Source: Halichondria panicea
Lineage: Eukaryota > Porifera > Demospongiae > Suberitida > Halichondriidae
Length of the DNA stretch: 64,000 nucleotides
Assembly: GCF_963675165.1 (NCBI RefSeq)
Contig: NC_087387.1
Span: 2,345,501-2,409,500, forward strand
Reading direction: 5' to 3'
Shown here: positions 41,163 through 51,266 of the stretch, piece after piece
Position numbering within the stretch: position 1 is the first letter of the stretch
Layout of the letters: each line of letters begins with the position of its first letter
Program-made: the position numbers and the translations under genes
The notes under the pieces: model-generated
Seen by the model: the letters and a program-made list of their open reading frames with translations, nothing else
What the model was told of the DNA's origin: nothing
Database searches by the model: none

Positions 41163-44100
41163 ATGGCTACAGATGTGCAAACTGTGAATGGACATGGAGA
41201 TGTTGAAAAAACTGGGTTCCTGTGGAAACAAGGTAGATATATATAATTATGTATCTATAGATCTGCACATAGTATTTAATCTTAGTCTCAAAAGTAATAA
41301 TGTAACATCTTGTATAGTGTATTTTGGACAGTGACCTATGCAGTCTCGCATTCTTGCAGGTGGATCTTATAGGAGCTGGAAAAAGCGATATTTTACACTC
41401 CGAGGAGTATCTTTGGAATACTACAGCAAAGAGACTGACAAGACACCCAAAAAGACAATAGACCTGAAGACAGGGCGAGGGGTGCGTACAAGGGATCAGT
41501 GTGACCTGGAGTGGCCAGACAAGGCCAAGCCAGGGAGATCCTTTGGTCTGGCAGTGGAGAACAGGACTTTCTATTTCTACGGGGATGACCCAGCAGTTAT
41601 TAGGTACATACATGTACATGCATGTATGCATGTATATGCAATGAAATAGAATGTTGATTTCATCTTAATGAATCAATGGTATAGTACTTCATGAATTGTT
41701 ATAATTGTTGTTATAAAGTAATTGCTTGGACTAAAGCTACTATGTAATAGGTGCTAAACCTATGAGAATCGATGGTATTCTTGAGCTTTGTATATACACA
41801 ATCCTGTAATTTGATCCCAATAATTGTATCAGAGACTAAGTCCTTATACATTCTAATGAAAACAATACTATATACATGTATGTAAATTGCGACAAATTCA
41901 GACAAAATATGCACTCCAATGCCTGTTATAGCCAGTTGCACTCTTGGGTATTCTATTTAAGGTGGTGCTGAAGATTGGTATACAATGAGATATTAATAAT
42001 GCAGTTATACCAGCCTGATAAGGCTTTGTTTGTATAAGCAGACCTCAGTGTTGGCAAGCTGAAATGTTAGTTACTAGCTTGCAGTAGACATCTCAAAGTA
42101 CATGCTCTCATCTGCATGAGTGGCCACTTTTATCCACAACATGCATGCAGGCAGACACACTCAATTTTACCTTCAATCCATTTCTACATCTATATAATAT
42201 ATATATACGTATATATGTTTATCCTTGACAATTATAATGCAGGGATTGGATGGCTCTTATTCAGCGAATAATTGAAAAGGTGAGCATGCATACTTCACGA
42301 TTATTATAGAAATGTGTTTGCCTGTTGCTATATAGACTGATATAATCGTATACCATAACCAAATTATATACCCCCGACCTCAATAGGAAGGGCAGGCCAC
42401 TCACGACTACAGTAATGACTCTGAGGGTAAACCCGAGGGGAAGATGTCCAAGGCAGTACGTGGTGGCGCTAAGATGGCTTCTAAGGTCGCCAAGAAGTTT
42501 GTCAAAGATTCAGGTGAGCCGACATCATGGGCCGGTGCGTCATGCAATAAGAAACCTTTTACAGGAAGTACTATGTACTATGATTATGTAGAGATTATCT
42601 CACTATGAATTGACTACTGACTTTCACAGGATGTGTTTTTCAGCAGTGGTGTTTCAAACATTTTATTCATGCACAGGAAAAGCACATTCAACTTAATTTC
42701 TATTGGTTTAGGTTTAGTTGATGAGGACACTGCTAACATCATTGAGGGTGTGGTCGATGCAGCAGAGAACCAGGCCAGTGCTGACAGGGACGCCAGCCTG
42801 GCCGACAGACTAAAGATGGCTGGAGGGGATGCAGCTGGAATGGTAGCAGACAATGTGGACAATCCTTATGTGGCTGTAAGTCTTGAGTCTCACGACTCCG
42901 ACTCCAACAAACATGCAACCTTGATGATAGTTTATATAGTATCAGTAGTGTGAAAATTATTATTGCATGCAATGTTCACCCATCCGTCTGTCCTTTTAGA
43001 CTGCAGCCACGGTGGTGCAGGAGCAGTGTGAGGCTGATGATGATATGAGCATGCAGCAGCGACTTATGCTCGCTGGAGCATCCACCCTCGATGGAGCAGC
43101 CGAGATTGTCGGAGAAGAGAACGAGATAGCAGGAGGTGAGTATCCAATGAGATCATGCACTGCAGTACTTGTCAAACGTTTATAGCTATTGCTATAGAGG
43201 CATAATTATACCGAATGTGAGATTCTTTTGATTGCGAATTGCTAGTTTTTGCATAGGTTGCAAACAAATATCCTCAATACAACCGGCTTGTAGAGAGAAA
43301 TTAATTTTACGCATTCGAAACTCAGTGTACGGCAGTGTCTATTAAGTACAGCCGAGTCGCTCCTATAATGCTTTCTAGCTGGAATTATGGTTGGTATTAG
43401 CCCAGCCCGGCCACCTCATCCATACCCCGTGATTTACTTCTACACTCCCAGAGGTCATGTCCATCTGATCAACACAGACTGCATGATATCTGTGTCTATA
43501 CATGTATGCAATTGTACATAAGTCAATCGTAATATTTTTGCTGACAGGTGTATTAAGCACAGCTGCTGGTGTGACCAGGGACCAGGCTGAAGCTGACCCA
43601 GACATGAGTCTCGAACAACGACTCATCCTTGCGGGGGGTAGCACTCTAGAGGGGGTCTCGGAAATAGTTGACAATGACATCCTCCCCAACACACTGGAGG
43701 TTGCAGGTAGATATAATGGGCAGCAATAGCCCCTAGCTCTATAGACATTATTGCATGCTTAGAGGGAGGTGTTTAGTACTTAACAAACACACTGATAAAT
43801 TTCGGATATTTGCGCTCTTATTAGTTGTTGGTGTGATCATGACTGTGTGTGTACACTACTAAAATTACATTAAAAAAATAATGCTCCTTAAATCGTAGAG
43901 CCATACATTGTTTAAATGGTATACATTTACTACAGGTGGTGTTGTGAAGGACCAAGCCGAAGCTGACCCCGACACATCACTGAAAGAACGAGCAGCATTG
44001 GCAGTAGGTGAGTAAAGCAACTGTTGATGTAAAGCTGTTTTGTGAGTCAGACCTGTATGAACCCAATGTAGCTAACACGTTTGTATCTGTATAGTGTATA

Positions 44101-44371
44101 CGAGTCTCTTACAGATATGTATAATATATATACATGCATGAATTGTACAACTTTTATGATTGAATATGCATGCACGTGTAACCAATTGTTCTAGGAAACA
44201 GGTTCATGTAGACATTTTCTCCATGTAGGGAGTGCGGCAGGGGGTGTGGCTGATTTAGATTCCATGCATTACAACTATGATGGAAGGGCCATTGCTAAAG
44301 CAGTTGAGAAAGAAGCGGAAAAAGTTGGGGAGACGTTTTCAGAAGACAAAGAGTCAGACTCAAGTGAATAG
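41163..44371 (+). CDS. PH-domain protein 1 with four exon-encoded acidic repeats
   Basis: I chain nine exons: 41163-41232, 41360-41603, 42243-42279, 42387-42513, 42712-42875, 43000-43135, 43548-43706, 43936-44007 and 44229-44371, giving 383 aa. Residues about 17-117 are a pleckstrin-homology domain (KTGFLWKQGGSYRSWKKRYF, LEYY, RSFGLAVENRTFYFYGDD, RDWMALIQRI). A lysine-rich helix follows (KMASKVAKKFVKDS). Exons 5-8 then each encode one repeat of the form Q-x-EADPDMSLEQRLILAGGSTLEG. I know no named family with this layout; PH domains bind phosphoinositides or proteins at membranes. AATAAA at 44452-44457. The paralogue is at 46405-47799. Confidence 0.85.
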
Positions 44372-44451
44372 CGAGCTAATGAATTAGACATGCAGCACTC
44401 AGTTATATGAGCATGATTTTTAGCACATGATTATATATAGCTATATACATC

Positions 44452-44457
44452 AATAAA
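44452..44457 (+). promoter_or_regulatory. Poly(A) signal of PH-domain gene 1
   Basis: AATAAA starts 81 bp after the stop codon at 44371. Confidence 0.55.
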
Positions 44458-45161
44458 TTGACATTTAATAACGTTTGTGTTCGCTGAATGTTTCAATTAA
44501 TGCACATGGTTTTCATAATCAATGATGTGTACATGCATGTCACATACTATTATAATTATACTATAGTGGGTAAATTTGGTGATTTGGTGAACTTGGTCAT
44601 GGTGCATATATATATATATATGAGGATATAATATAGTTAATACTCCCAGTATATCGCACGAGATCAATAGTGCCGTGCAGCATATAAAAAATTGCCAATA
44701 ATATATAATAATTCAATTGCCTCATTCACCAAATATTAGGTCCACCACGGTCATCGCCTGTTACATGCTGTATCAGAAGTGCATGAATAGGAGTATCTGA
44801 CTAATAGGAGTATCCGACTCCCATGCACTTTTATAGAATGCCATAATTATTGAATCTTATGAGCAGTCCAGTATAATACATGCATCTATGCATGTGCACT
44901 AGCTATTCAGAAATGATATATAGTCTACCTGTTTCATTAATTTTATAGTTAGGCATATATACGAGCTAGCAATTCTACTAAGTGTATAATATACAAAAAA
45001 ACCTACATGTACAGACGTTGAGGATTCATTTAAAATTGAGATATATAATTATTATAATAGTATATATTATACACTAACTTATACAATCGTGTATTAATCA
45101 AGTGTAAGCGCTAAGCATCAACAAATCAAAATTAATAGCTAACACAACTGTTACAGTCATG

Positions 45162-45992
45162 CTACTTTCTTCTTGCAGTTACAAACGAGACTTTATCTCC
45201 ATCACCTATCAAGTATAATGAAGATTCTTGAAAGTGAGAGTGAACGGAAATTTGAATAAATCCTTCGCTTTGCAGTTGGCTTACGATAAAGTTATCGGTG
45301 AAATACAGGAACTTGTACCTTTTCCTAGCAATTTCGTAGTAACTATATAACCACAGATTGTTCATGGGTGAAGCCATATACTAATCCCTTTTCTCCCACA
45401 AGAGAAAGCACCCATTTGAAGTAAGTCTTGTACTCCTCAAGGTTCGTAGCAACATTTTCTAAGCAAAGCAAAGACGTCACAACATCATACGGACCTTCAA
45501 ATCCTTTCGCAATGAAGACATCCTGAGTGATATCGCAATATAGACCCAAGCCTTTATTAACTTTTGAACCACCTCTTGTCGTTTAAAAACTTCTGTTTCT
45601 GATTTCCTCCAGTTTGCACACGACATTTCGGAAGTTGTTAGACTAGTCGTAATGTCTTTTGTCAGTAAGCCATGTCTTGACAAACTCCCTGTTAGACTTA
45701 CAATGCTCGGCTAGTACAATCTCCTTCGCTTTAGTCGAGGAACTATAATTAGGTTTGCAATATTTGGTCGAGAATCCTAAGTTCACTTCTATACATAGAA
45801 AAAAACAACTCATGGAGACAATTTCAAAGAAAGGTAAAATATTTCTTGTCCACATGCATGGCTCGTAACATCAAAGCTATCATCATACACATTTTCCTTG
45901 AGCTGCACCGCACTTGTCGGACCTCCTCTGGGTTGTATGTATTGCTTGGCTAACACATACCATATATTATGTGATGTACTTTGCACATGCAT
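45162..45992 (-). pseudogene. NNMT/PNMT-type methyltransferase remnant, copy 1
   Basis: Minus-strand pieces in order resemble the NNMT_PNMT_TEMT family: KEIVLAEHCKSNREFVKTWL (acidic loop and motif II region), GPYDVVTSLLCLENVATNLE (compare YD-x-LTSSLCLEAAC in NNMT), KWVLSLVGEKGLVYG, and a tail QLQSEGFIQISVHSHF with SSLYLIGDG. The pieces lie in different frames and no splice sites join them, so at least three frame breaks have occurred; the N-terminal SAM-binding glycine loop is not seen. Active members methylate amines with S-adenosylmethionine. A second, shorter remnant is at 47980-48450, in the same place after the second PH gene. Confidence 0.7.
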
Positions 45993-46404
45993 GCATGGTC
46001 TGTATTAAAAATTAATGGTCTGTATTAAAGAACACATCATAATAATTATTTTGGTTAAACATGCATTATAAGTCTATAATATACAATATCCACAACGTTT
46101 GTGACAGGACTCCGATATTCTTTCCCCATGCTTGTTTTCATGTCTATACACCAATAATTTGTCTTAAAAATTGACATTCAATGTTTGTGTCTTCTCAATG
46201 CTTTAATGCACATGTTTGTCCATTAATCAATGAGGTGTACAAAACAGTGATATCCCAGCAGGGAAGCAATCTCATAATAATATGCCCTCTAAAGACTATC
46301 AACTACTATAGTAAGCTCCATGCATGTATAGCTAGATCATTATTCTAGTGAGTCAAACACTTCAAATCTGTATGAGCAAGTAGATCTAAGTTTAAATATT
46401 GGTC

Positions 46405-47799
46405 ATGACTGAAAGAAAGATTAAAAAAACTGGTTACTTATGGAAACAAGGTAACTCTAGCCACAATGAAAGCATTGGATCTGTCCAATAATAACATTTA
46501 TATAGGAGGTTCTTTCAAAAGTTGGAAAGTCCGATACTTCATCCTGACTGAGAATTGTCTGGAGTATTACAAGGATGAATGTGAGGAAATCCCGAAGGGT
46601 ATAATATACTTGAGGATGGGGCGAGGGGTGCGTACGAGGGATCAGTGTGACCTGGAGTGGCCAGACAAGGCCAAGCCGGGGAGATCCTTTGGTCTGGCAG
46701 TGGAGAACAGGACTTTCTATTTCTATGGGGATGACCCTGCAGCAGTAAGGTAAAAATGGAGTAAGAACCTTGCGTTAAGTAATATATACAGCTCTGCTTA
46801 ACCTTTCAATGAAAGATGCAGAGTTACGAATCTTAGTCGATTCAGACCCCAAAAAAGACAGGCAACAAATTTACTTGAATTTACTTGCCTTATTATAACA
46901 CCAACTTTTCAAGGCGTATTGTGTTCGTGGATTGACCTGAACGTCGTCACAATTACTTATGGAAGTGTAAAGGGGTTATAATTTTACTGATACCCTCAAC
47001 AAAGCAATTTGGAAAATAATTTTGGCACTATATACATCTACATGTATACACGGCATATAGTTTTGATCTACAATTATAGCCATGCATCCATGCTTGCACT
47101 ATTAGAGTATGTAAACCTGTTTTTATTATTATATATAGGGATTGGATTTCATCAATTCAGGAGACAATCAGTAAGGTATATGCATGTAAGATGGAACAAG
47201 GGTATCTCTATAGATCAACATGCCTCACTTAATACATGCAGATAGGGATACCCAGTGATGATTGCAGTTCAGATGCCCAGAGCAACACCGAAAAAAAAGT
47301 ATCCAAAGCGATGAGAAGCGGTGTAAAGATTATGAACAGAGTGGCCAAGAAATTCTCAAAGCAAAAAGGTAAATGAATAAACTGTGTTCAATTTCTTCTA
47401 CCAAGTTGATTATTTTGATATTTTGATGTTATAGAGTCAGCAGAAGAAGGTGTGAGTGACAGCACTGCTGTGGACTATGAAATCGAGGAAGTTTATGACA
47501 ATGTTGCCATTAATCACAATGCAACAGGTAATTCCTTAGAGGAAGTGAATGATGGTGTTGAAACAACAGAGACCGGTTGCTCTGACAATGACAGTTTCAC
47601 TTCCAACACAGAAGTGTACGAGAACCTAGAAATTAGCCATGTGGTCAAAAGTGGCCAAAGCAGTATAGTGGTGGATACACAAGATGAAGCGACAGTTCAA
47701 ACACCATTAGAAGAGGAAACTGAGTCAGATGAATTTGATGATGATGATGATGATGATGACAGCTTCACTAGTGAGATATATGAGAATTTCGGCCCTTGA
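46405..47799 (+). CDS. PH-domain protein 2 with three YxN phosphotyrosine-type motifs
   Basis: Exons are 46405-46450, 46506-46749, 47139-47175, 47242-47368 and 47435-47799, giving 272 aa. Exons 2, 3 and 4 have exactly the lengths (244, 37, 127) and phases of those in the gene at 41163. The PH domain (about 9-109) is followed by a basic stretch (KIMNRVAKKFSKQK). The last exon is unlike paralogue 1: it is acidic, with YDNVAI, YENLEI and YENFGP. Each has Tyr-x-Asn, the consensus for GRB2-type SH2 binding once phosphorylated, and a D8 run. PH plus YxN recalls GAB/DOK adaptors, by analogy only. The 3' half of exon 2 is almost identical to that of paralogue 1 while the 5' half is diverged. Confidence 0.85.
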
Positions 47800-47979
47800 C
47801 TTTACTTTACGTCTGTGCAAATGACATGCATATAGAACATAGTTATTATATTATACTTAATTAATATGTGAATACAAAAGTTGTGTAATTGTTACACTGC
47901 ATACAGTCAAATATATACATGTATAATTATATAATACTAGTATATATAAATGTTACTTCCTTTAGTTAAGCTATATCAG

Positions 47980-48450
47980 TGGAATACAGGAACTTGTTCC
48001 CAGCAATTTGTAGCAACTATATAACAGCATACTGTTCGTGCATGGGTAAAATCACAGACAATGATCATCCCTTCTTTCTCACAAGAGAAAGCACCATTTC
48101 AAATAAGTCCTACATATACACTCATCAAGGTCCATTTAAAATGCTCGGCTAGTACAGTCTCCTTCGCTTTAGCCGAGGAACTAAATAGGTTTTTGCAATA
48201 TTTAGGCCACTTCGATAGTCAAGAATCTTATACGCTCACTTCCACCCATTGTTAAGAAAACTCATGGAGACACTTTCGAATAAAGTACCAAATATATATA
48301 GACCTTATGTTTGCCGGCATTGCCAATGAAGAATAATGATGCAACAAAGTTATCATATAGTGCCCCCTCTTCTTTCACATCAGTTTCCGTGGTCTCCATG
48401 GCCATGGTTTTGCATGAGTTTTTAGGGCTATAGGATTCAAGCTGCATGGG
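47980..48450 (-). pseudogene. NNMT/PNMT-type methyltransferase remnant, copy 2
   Basis: It shares with 45162-45992 the nucleotide strings GCTCGGCTAGTAC, CTCCTTCGCTTTAG, CGAGGAACTA and AACTCATGGAGACA in the same order. It also has an N-terminal piece, TDVKEEGALYDNF, resembling the start of copy 1 (LKENVYDDSFD). Large parts are missing and no frame is open throughout. It is a decayed copy made with the PH gene duplication. Confidence 0.55.
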
Positions 48451-48898
48451 AACAGGTATAATTATGCTATGACGTGCAAAGTGTTTCGGCTTTACTTTGG
48501 TTGAAGCTCAAATGTGCTGCAGCACTTTGTGCCGTATTAAAAACCTAATAATAAGCTACCAGTATTGACTGAATTGCATTGTCATGTGCCATGTCACATG
48601 CATGTTGGCGTGTAATTTCATATCCTACAATTTATTGTGCAATGTTGGTTGTTCTATAGCAAAACAATCTTTTGATAATCTATAAACGAAAAGAAGAGGT
48701 AGGTACCATAGCCTCGAGACCAGCCGTTCGTTATCTGAAAGGGAAACGCCTGGTCAATGTGCAACTTGTCTAGCTGAGTCAGCGTCATAATTGGGGCGAG
48801 CGAAGCGAGTCCCTTAGTTAGTCATGCACGTGGCCGGGTGGTGTATGTATGTATATATGTACGTATGTCCACCGTGGACCGGCAGGCCGTCATGGACC

Positions 48899-49345
48899 GG
48901 CATACTAGTATCTTTCACTTCATCCAAAACCAGGGCAGGCTGCTCAGGCCATTCCCTTCAAATTAAATTTGCTAGAAATAACTATTCAAGACACTTCTAC
49001 TTCATTAGAATTGCAAAAGTATGGAATAAATTGCCGTAGAATTTAATAAATCTAGATTCATCTCTAGGAACAATCAAGAAAAAGACTTCGGACTTTTTAG
49101 TGTCAGATTTTCTAGAAAACTTTGACACAAATAACTTATGTTCATTTCATATGGTTTGCCCATGCTCTAAATGTCATATATAGGATCCTCTGTTAACTAT
49201 TCTTATCACTCTATACATTATATAATATACATCAGCTGCTCCAATGTTGGAGTAAGTCTGTCAGCTATTTCCTTCTCACACCCAATCTTTTCACTTAATT
49301 TCTTTTGTGCATAGCTGTAAAGTTCACATAATAATAATAATAATA
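48899..49345 (+). mobile_element. LINE 3' fragment (reverse-transcriptase C-terminal region and tail)
   Basis: The frame encodes SKTRAGCSGHSLQIK, RHFYFIRIAKVWNKLP and, after one in-frame stop, VSDFLENFDTNNLC with HMVCPCSKC. The WN-x-LP motif and the FD...C..H..C.C..C ending are typical of CR1/L2/jockey-type ORF2 ends. An AATAAT tract at about 49326-49343 is a likely LINE tail. The rest of the LINE is absent, the normal result of 5' truncation. Confidence 0.6.
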
Positions 49346-49412
49346 CGATATTTGCTTTTGTGACTCGTGATCCTTTACCAATTTCTACGTGAGTCAATAA
49401 CTTTAGCTCGAT

Positions 49413-49684
49413 ATGAATAGCGATAAGGAGGATCCTCAGAAACAGCTAAAAAGAGGGAAAGGAGGCTTGCTAGACCCAGAGAAAGATACAGGGCACACAG
49501 GAGCAGCAGGAAGTGAAGGTAACTGACTCAAACGGTTCTGCAGGTGTTTGCCTAACATAAATAAATGTTGTGTAGAAAGTGCACAAGCCAGCAGAAAGTG
49601 GCCAAACATTATTAAATGTTCATTACACTTACAGAGACTCCAGAGGCCACACAGGCACGCTTGAAGCAATACATGCAGGCATAG
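49413..49684 (+). CDS. Small two-exon-like reading frame inside the TAGCCTCG element (uncertain)
   Basis: ATG at 49413 opens 49413-49518 (donor GAAG then GTAACT) and joins in phase to 49635-49684 (acceptor TTACAG), ending in TAG after 51 aa. The product starts MNSDKEDPQKQLKRGKGG and is very hydrophilic. It has no recognised domain. It could be a captured host fragment or chance. Confidence 0.22.
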
Positions 49685-49693
49685 GCATACAGA

Positions 49694-49933
49694 GTGAATC
49701 CCGACATGCCTCTATTTGAACAATCTACTATTCAATCCAAGATGCTGTTTATATCTGCAGTCATGCCAATAATGTCCATGTATCGATTACCACTTGGACA
49801 ATATGAATACGCAGGCCATGTCATCAACCTGCCACAAGATGTGGTGTCATTTGCACAATATCTTTCAGCAGAGTTGGATGTGTCGTCGCTTGCCCCATGG
49901 TGCTTGCGTCACCTTAGTGATATTCATGGGTAA
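49694..49933 (+). mobile_element. Helitron-like coding remnant
   Basis: The 79-codon piece contains PIMSMYRLPLGQYEYAGHVI then NLPQDVVSFAQYLSAELDV. I recognise this as the conserved block near the helicase-like N-terminal region of animal Helitron proteins (compare PIMSVYRLPHGQYGYSGHV). The motifs of the Rep nuclease and the helicase are absent. Confidence 0.5.
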
Positions 49934-50132
49934 TACACTTTGTGCGGGCAATTACCGGTCCAAGAAATTCCTGGTCCATAGAACGAGTGCTACATTAGAA
50001 CTTGACCAGGCGTTCTTTCAGATAACGAACGGCTGGTCTCGAGGCTAGAGGTACCACGTTCTCATTATAGGGCTACCTTTTAGTGGCATTCTAGCCTCGA
50101 TCCCAGGCCGGTGAAGGAGGCTAGGGCATTCC

Positions 50133-51134
50133 TGCCTCGGTCCCAGGCCGATTTTTTTTTAATAGAACGAAGTTGAAAAATACGCGACCTAGCCGTTCAA
50201 TTGGAGACGGATCGGCCTGGGGTCGAGGCTAGGGCTAGCCTCGATTCCAGCCCGAGTTGTTTCTAGCTAGGCCGACAACTAGGCCTGGTGTTGATTGTAT
50301 CTGGGCGTGGTTAGGAACCAAAAAACAAGAAGCGGAGAGATTTGCAAGAACACACCTATCTACATGATATATATGGGCCGGCAGTGTTGGTCCTACCTAC
50401 TAGTTTGTAGTCCATCACAAAGGGCAGTGAGTGAAAGCAAGAGACTTGCCATACCATGTTGAAAACCATGGCAAAGACGTTTCTTCCTTCTGACAAGAGC
50501 TGGGCCTGTTCTGCAATGAGAGTGGGGCCTTCTTGTGAAGCAGACTAATCTGAACAACTTAAACTTGCAGTAGCTAGCTAGCTAGATAATCTATGGCTAG
50601 ATTTCAGTTACTTCAGAGCATACACGGAGCTAAATTACGGTATTAAACTTATACGGTGAAATATGACAGGAAACAAAGTGTGAAGAATCTCTGCTTTGGT
50701 TTCCGGTTCCTGCCACGCCCAGATACAATCAATACCAGGCCGTATTTTTAAGGGCAGTGAGTGAAAGCAAGAGACTTGCCATATCATGTTGAAAACCATG
50801 GCAAAGACGTTTCTTCCTTCTGACAAGAGCTGGGCCTGTTTTGCAATGAGAGTGGGGCCTTCTTGTGAAGCAGACAATGTATACGTTAATCTGAACAACT
50901 TAAACTTGCAGTAGCTAGCTAGCTAGATAATCTATGGCTAGATTTCAGTTACTTCAGAGCATACACGGAGCTAAATTACGGTATTAAACTTATACGGTGA
51001 AATATGACAGGAAACAAAGTGTGAAGAATCTCTGCTTTAGTTTCCGGTTCCTGCCACGCCCAGATACAATCAATACCAGGCCGTATTTTTCAACTTCGTT
51101 CTATTAAAAAAAAATCGGCCTGGGACCGAGGCTA
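50133..51134. mobile_element. TAGCCTCG-family element, 1002 bp, perfect 9-bp target duplication
   Basis: It starts TGCCTCGGTCCCAGGCCGAT and ends in the complement (ATCGGCCTGGGACCGAGGCTA minus the outer base). GGGCATTCC stands at 50124-50132 and 51135-51143. It lies just right of another, rearranged family member (about 50093-50123). Its interior has an inverted ATACGCGACC... region near 50180-50270 and a 330-bp tandem duplication. Confidence 0.78.
50421..51090. repeat. 330-bp tandem duplication, two nearly identical copies
   Basis: The copies are 50421-50750 and 50751-51090, both starting AGGGCAGTGAGTGAAAGCAA and ending ATACCAGGCCGTATTTTT. The second has about 10 extra bases (ATGTATACGT) near 50877. 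Very few other changes, so the duplication is young. Confidence 0.9.
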
Positions 51135-51266
51135 GGGCATTCCTGGCATCCAACCACATCCTGTGCCCGTTTTGTGAAGTAGGGGTGGGGCTAGCTAATT
51201 CCACCTCTGCGGATCCCCTCTACGATCGATTCTACATGCCGTATAGCATAGTATATGATAGATGTA

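Larger units (their letters stand above)
48709..50047. mobile_element. TAGCCTCG-family element, 1339 bp, carrying remnants of other elements
   Basis: The left end is TAGCCTCGAGACCAGCCGTT and the right end its complement, with about 45 bp of inverted repeat. Flanks are TAGGTACCA (48700-48708) and GAGGTACCA (50048-50056), a 9-bp target duplication with one change. Inside are a LINE tail, a small two-exon-like frame and a Helitron-like piece. A 9-bp duplication with long inverted ends fits Mutator-like elements; no transposase is present. Confidence 0.72.
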
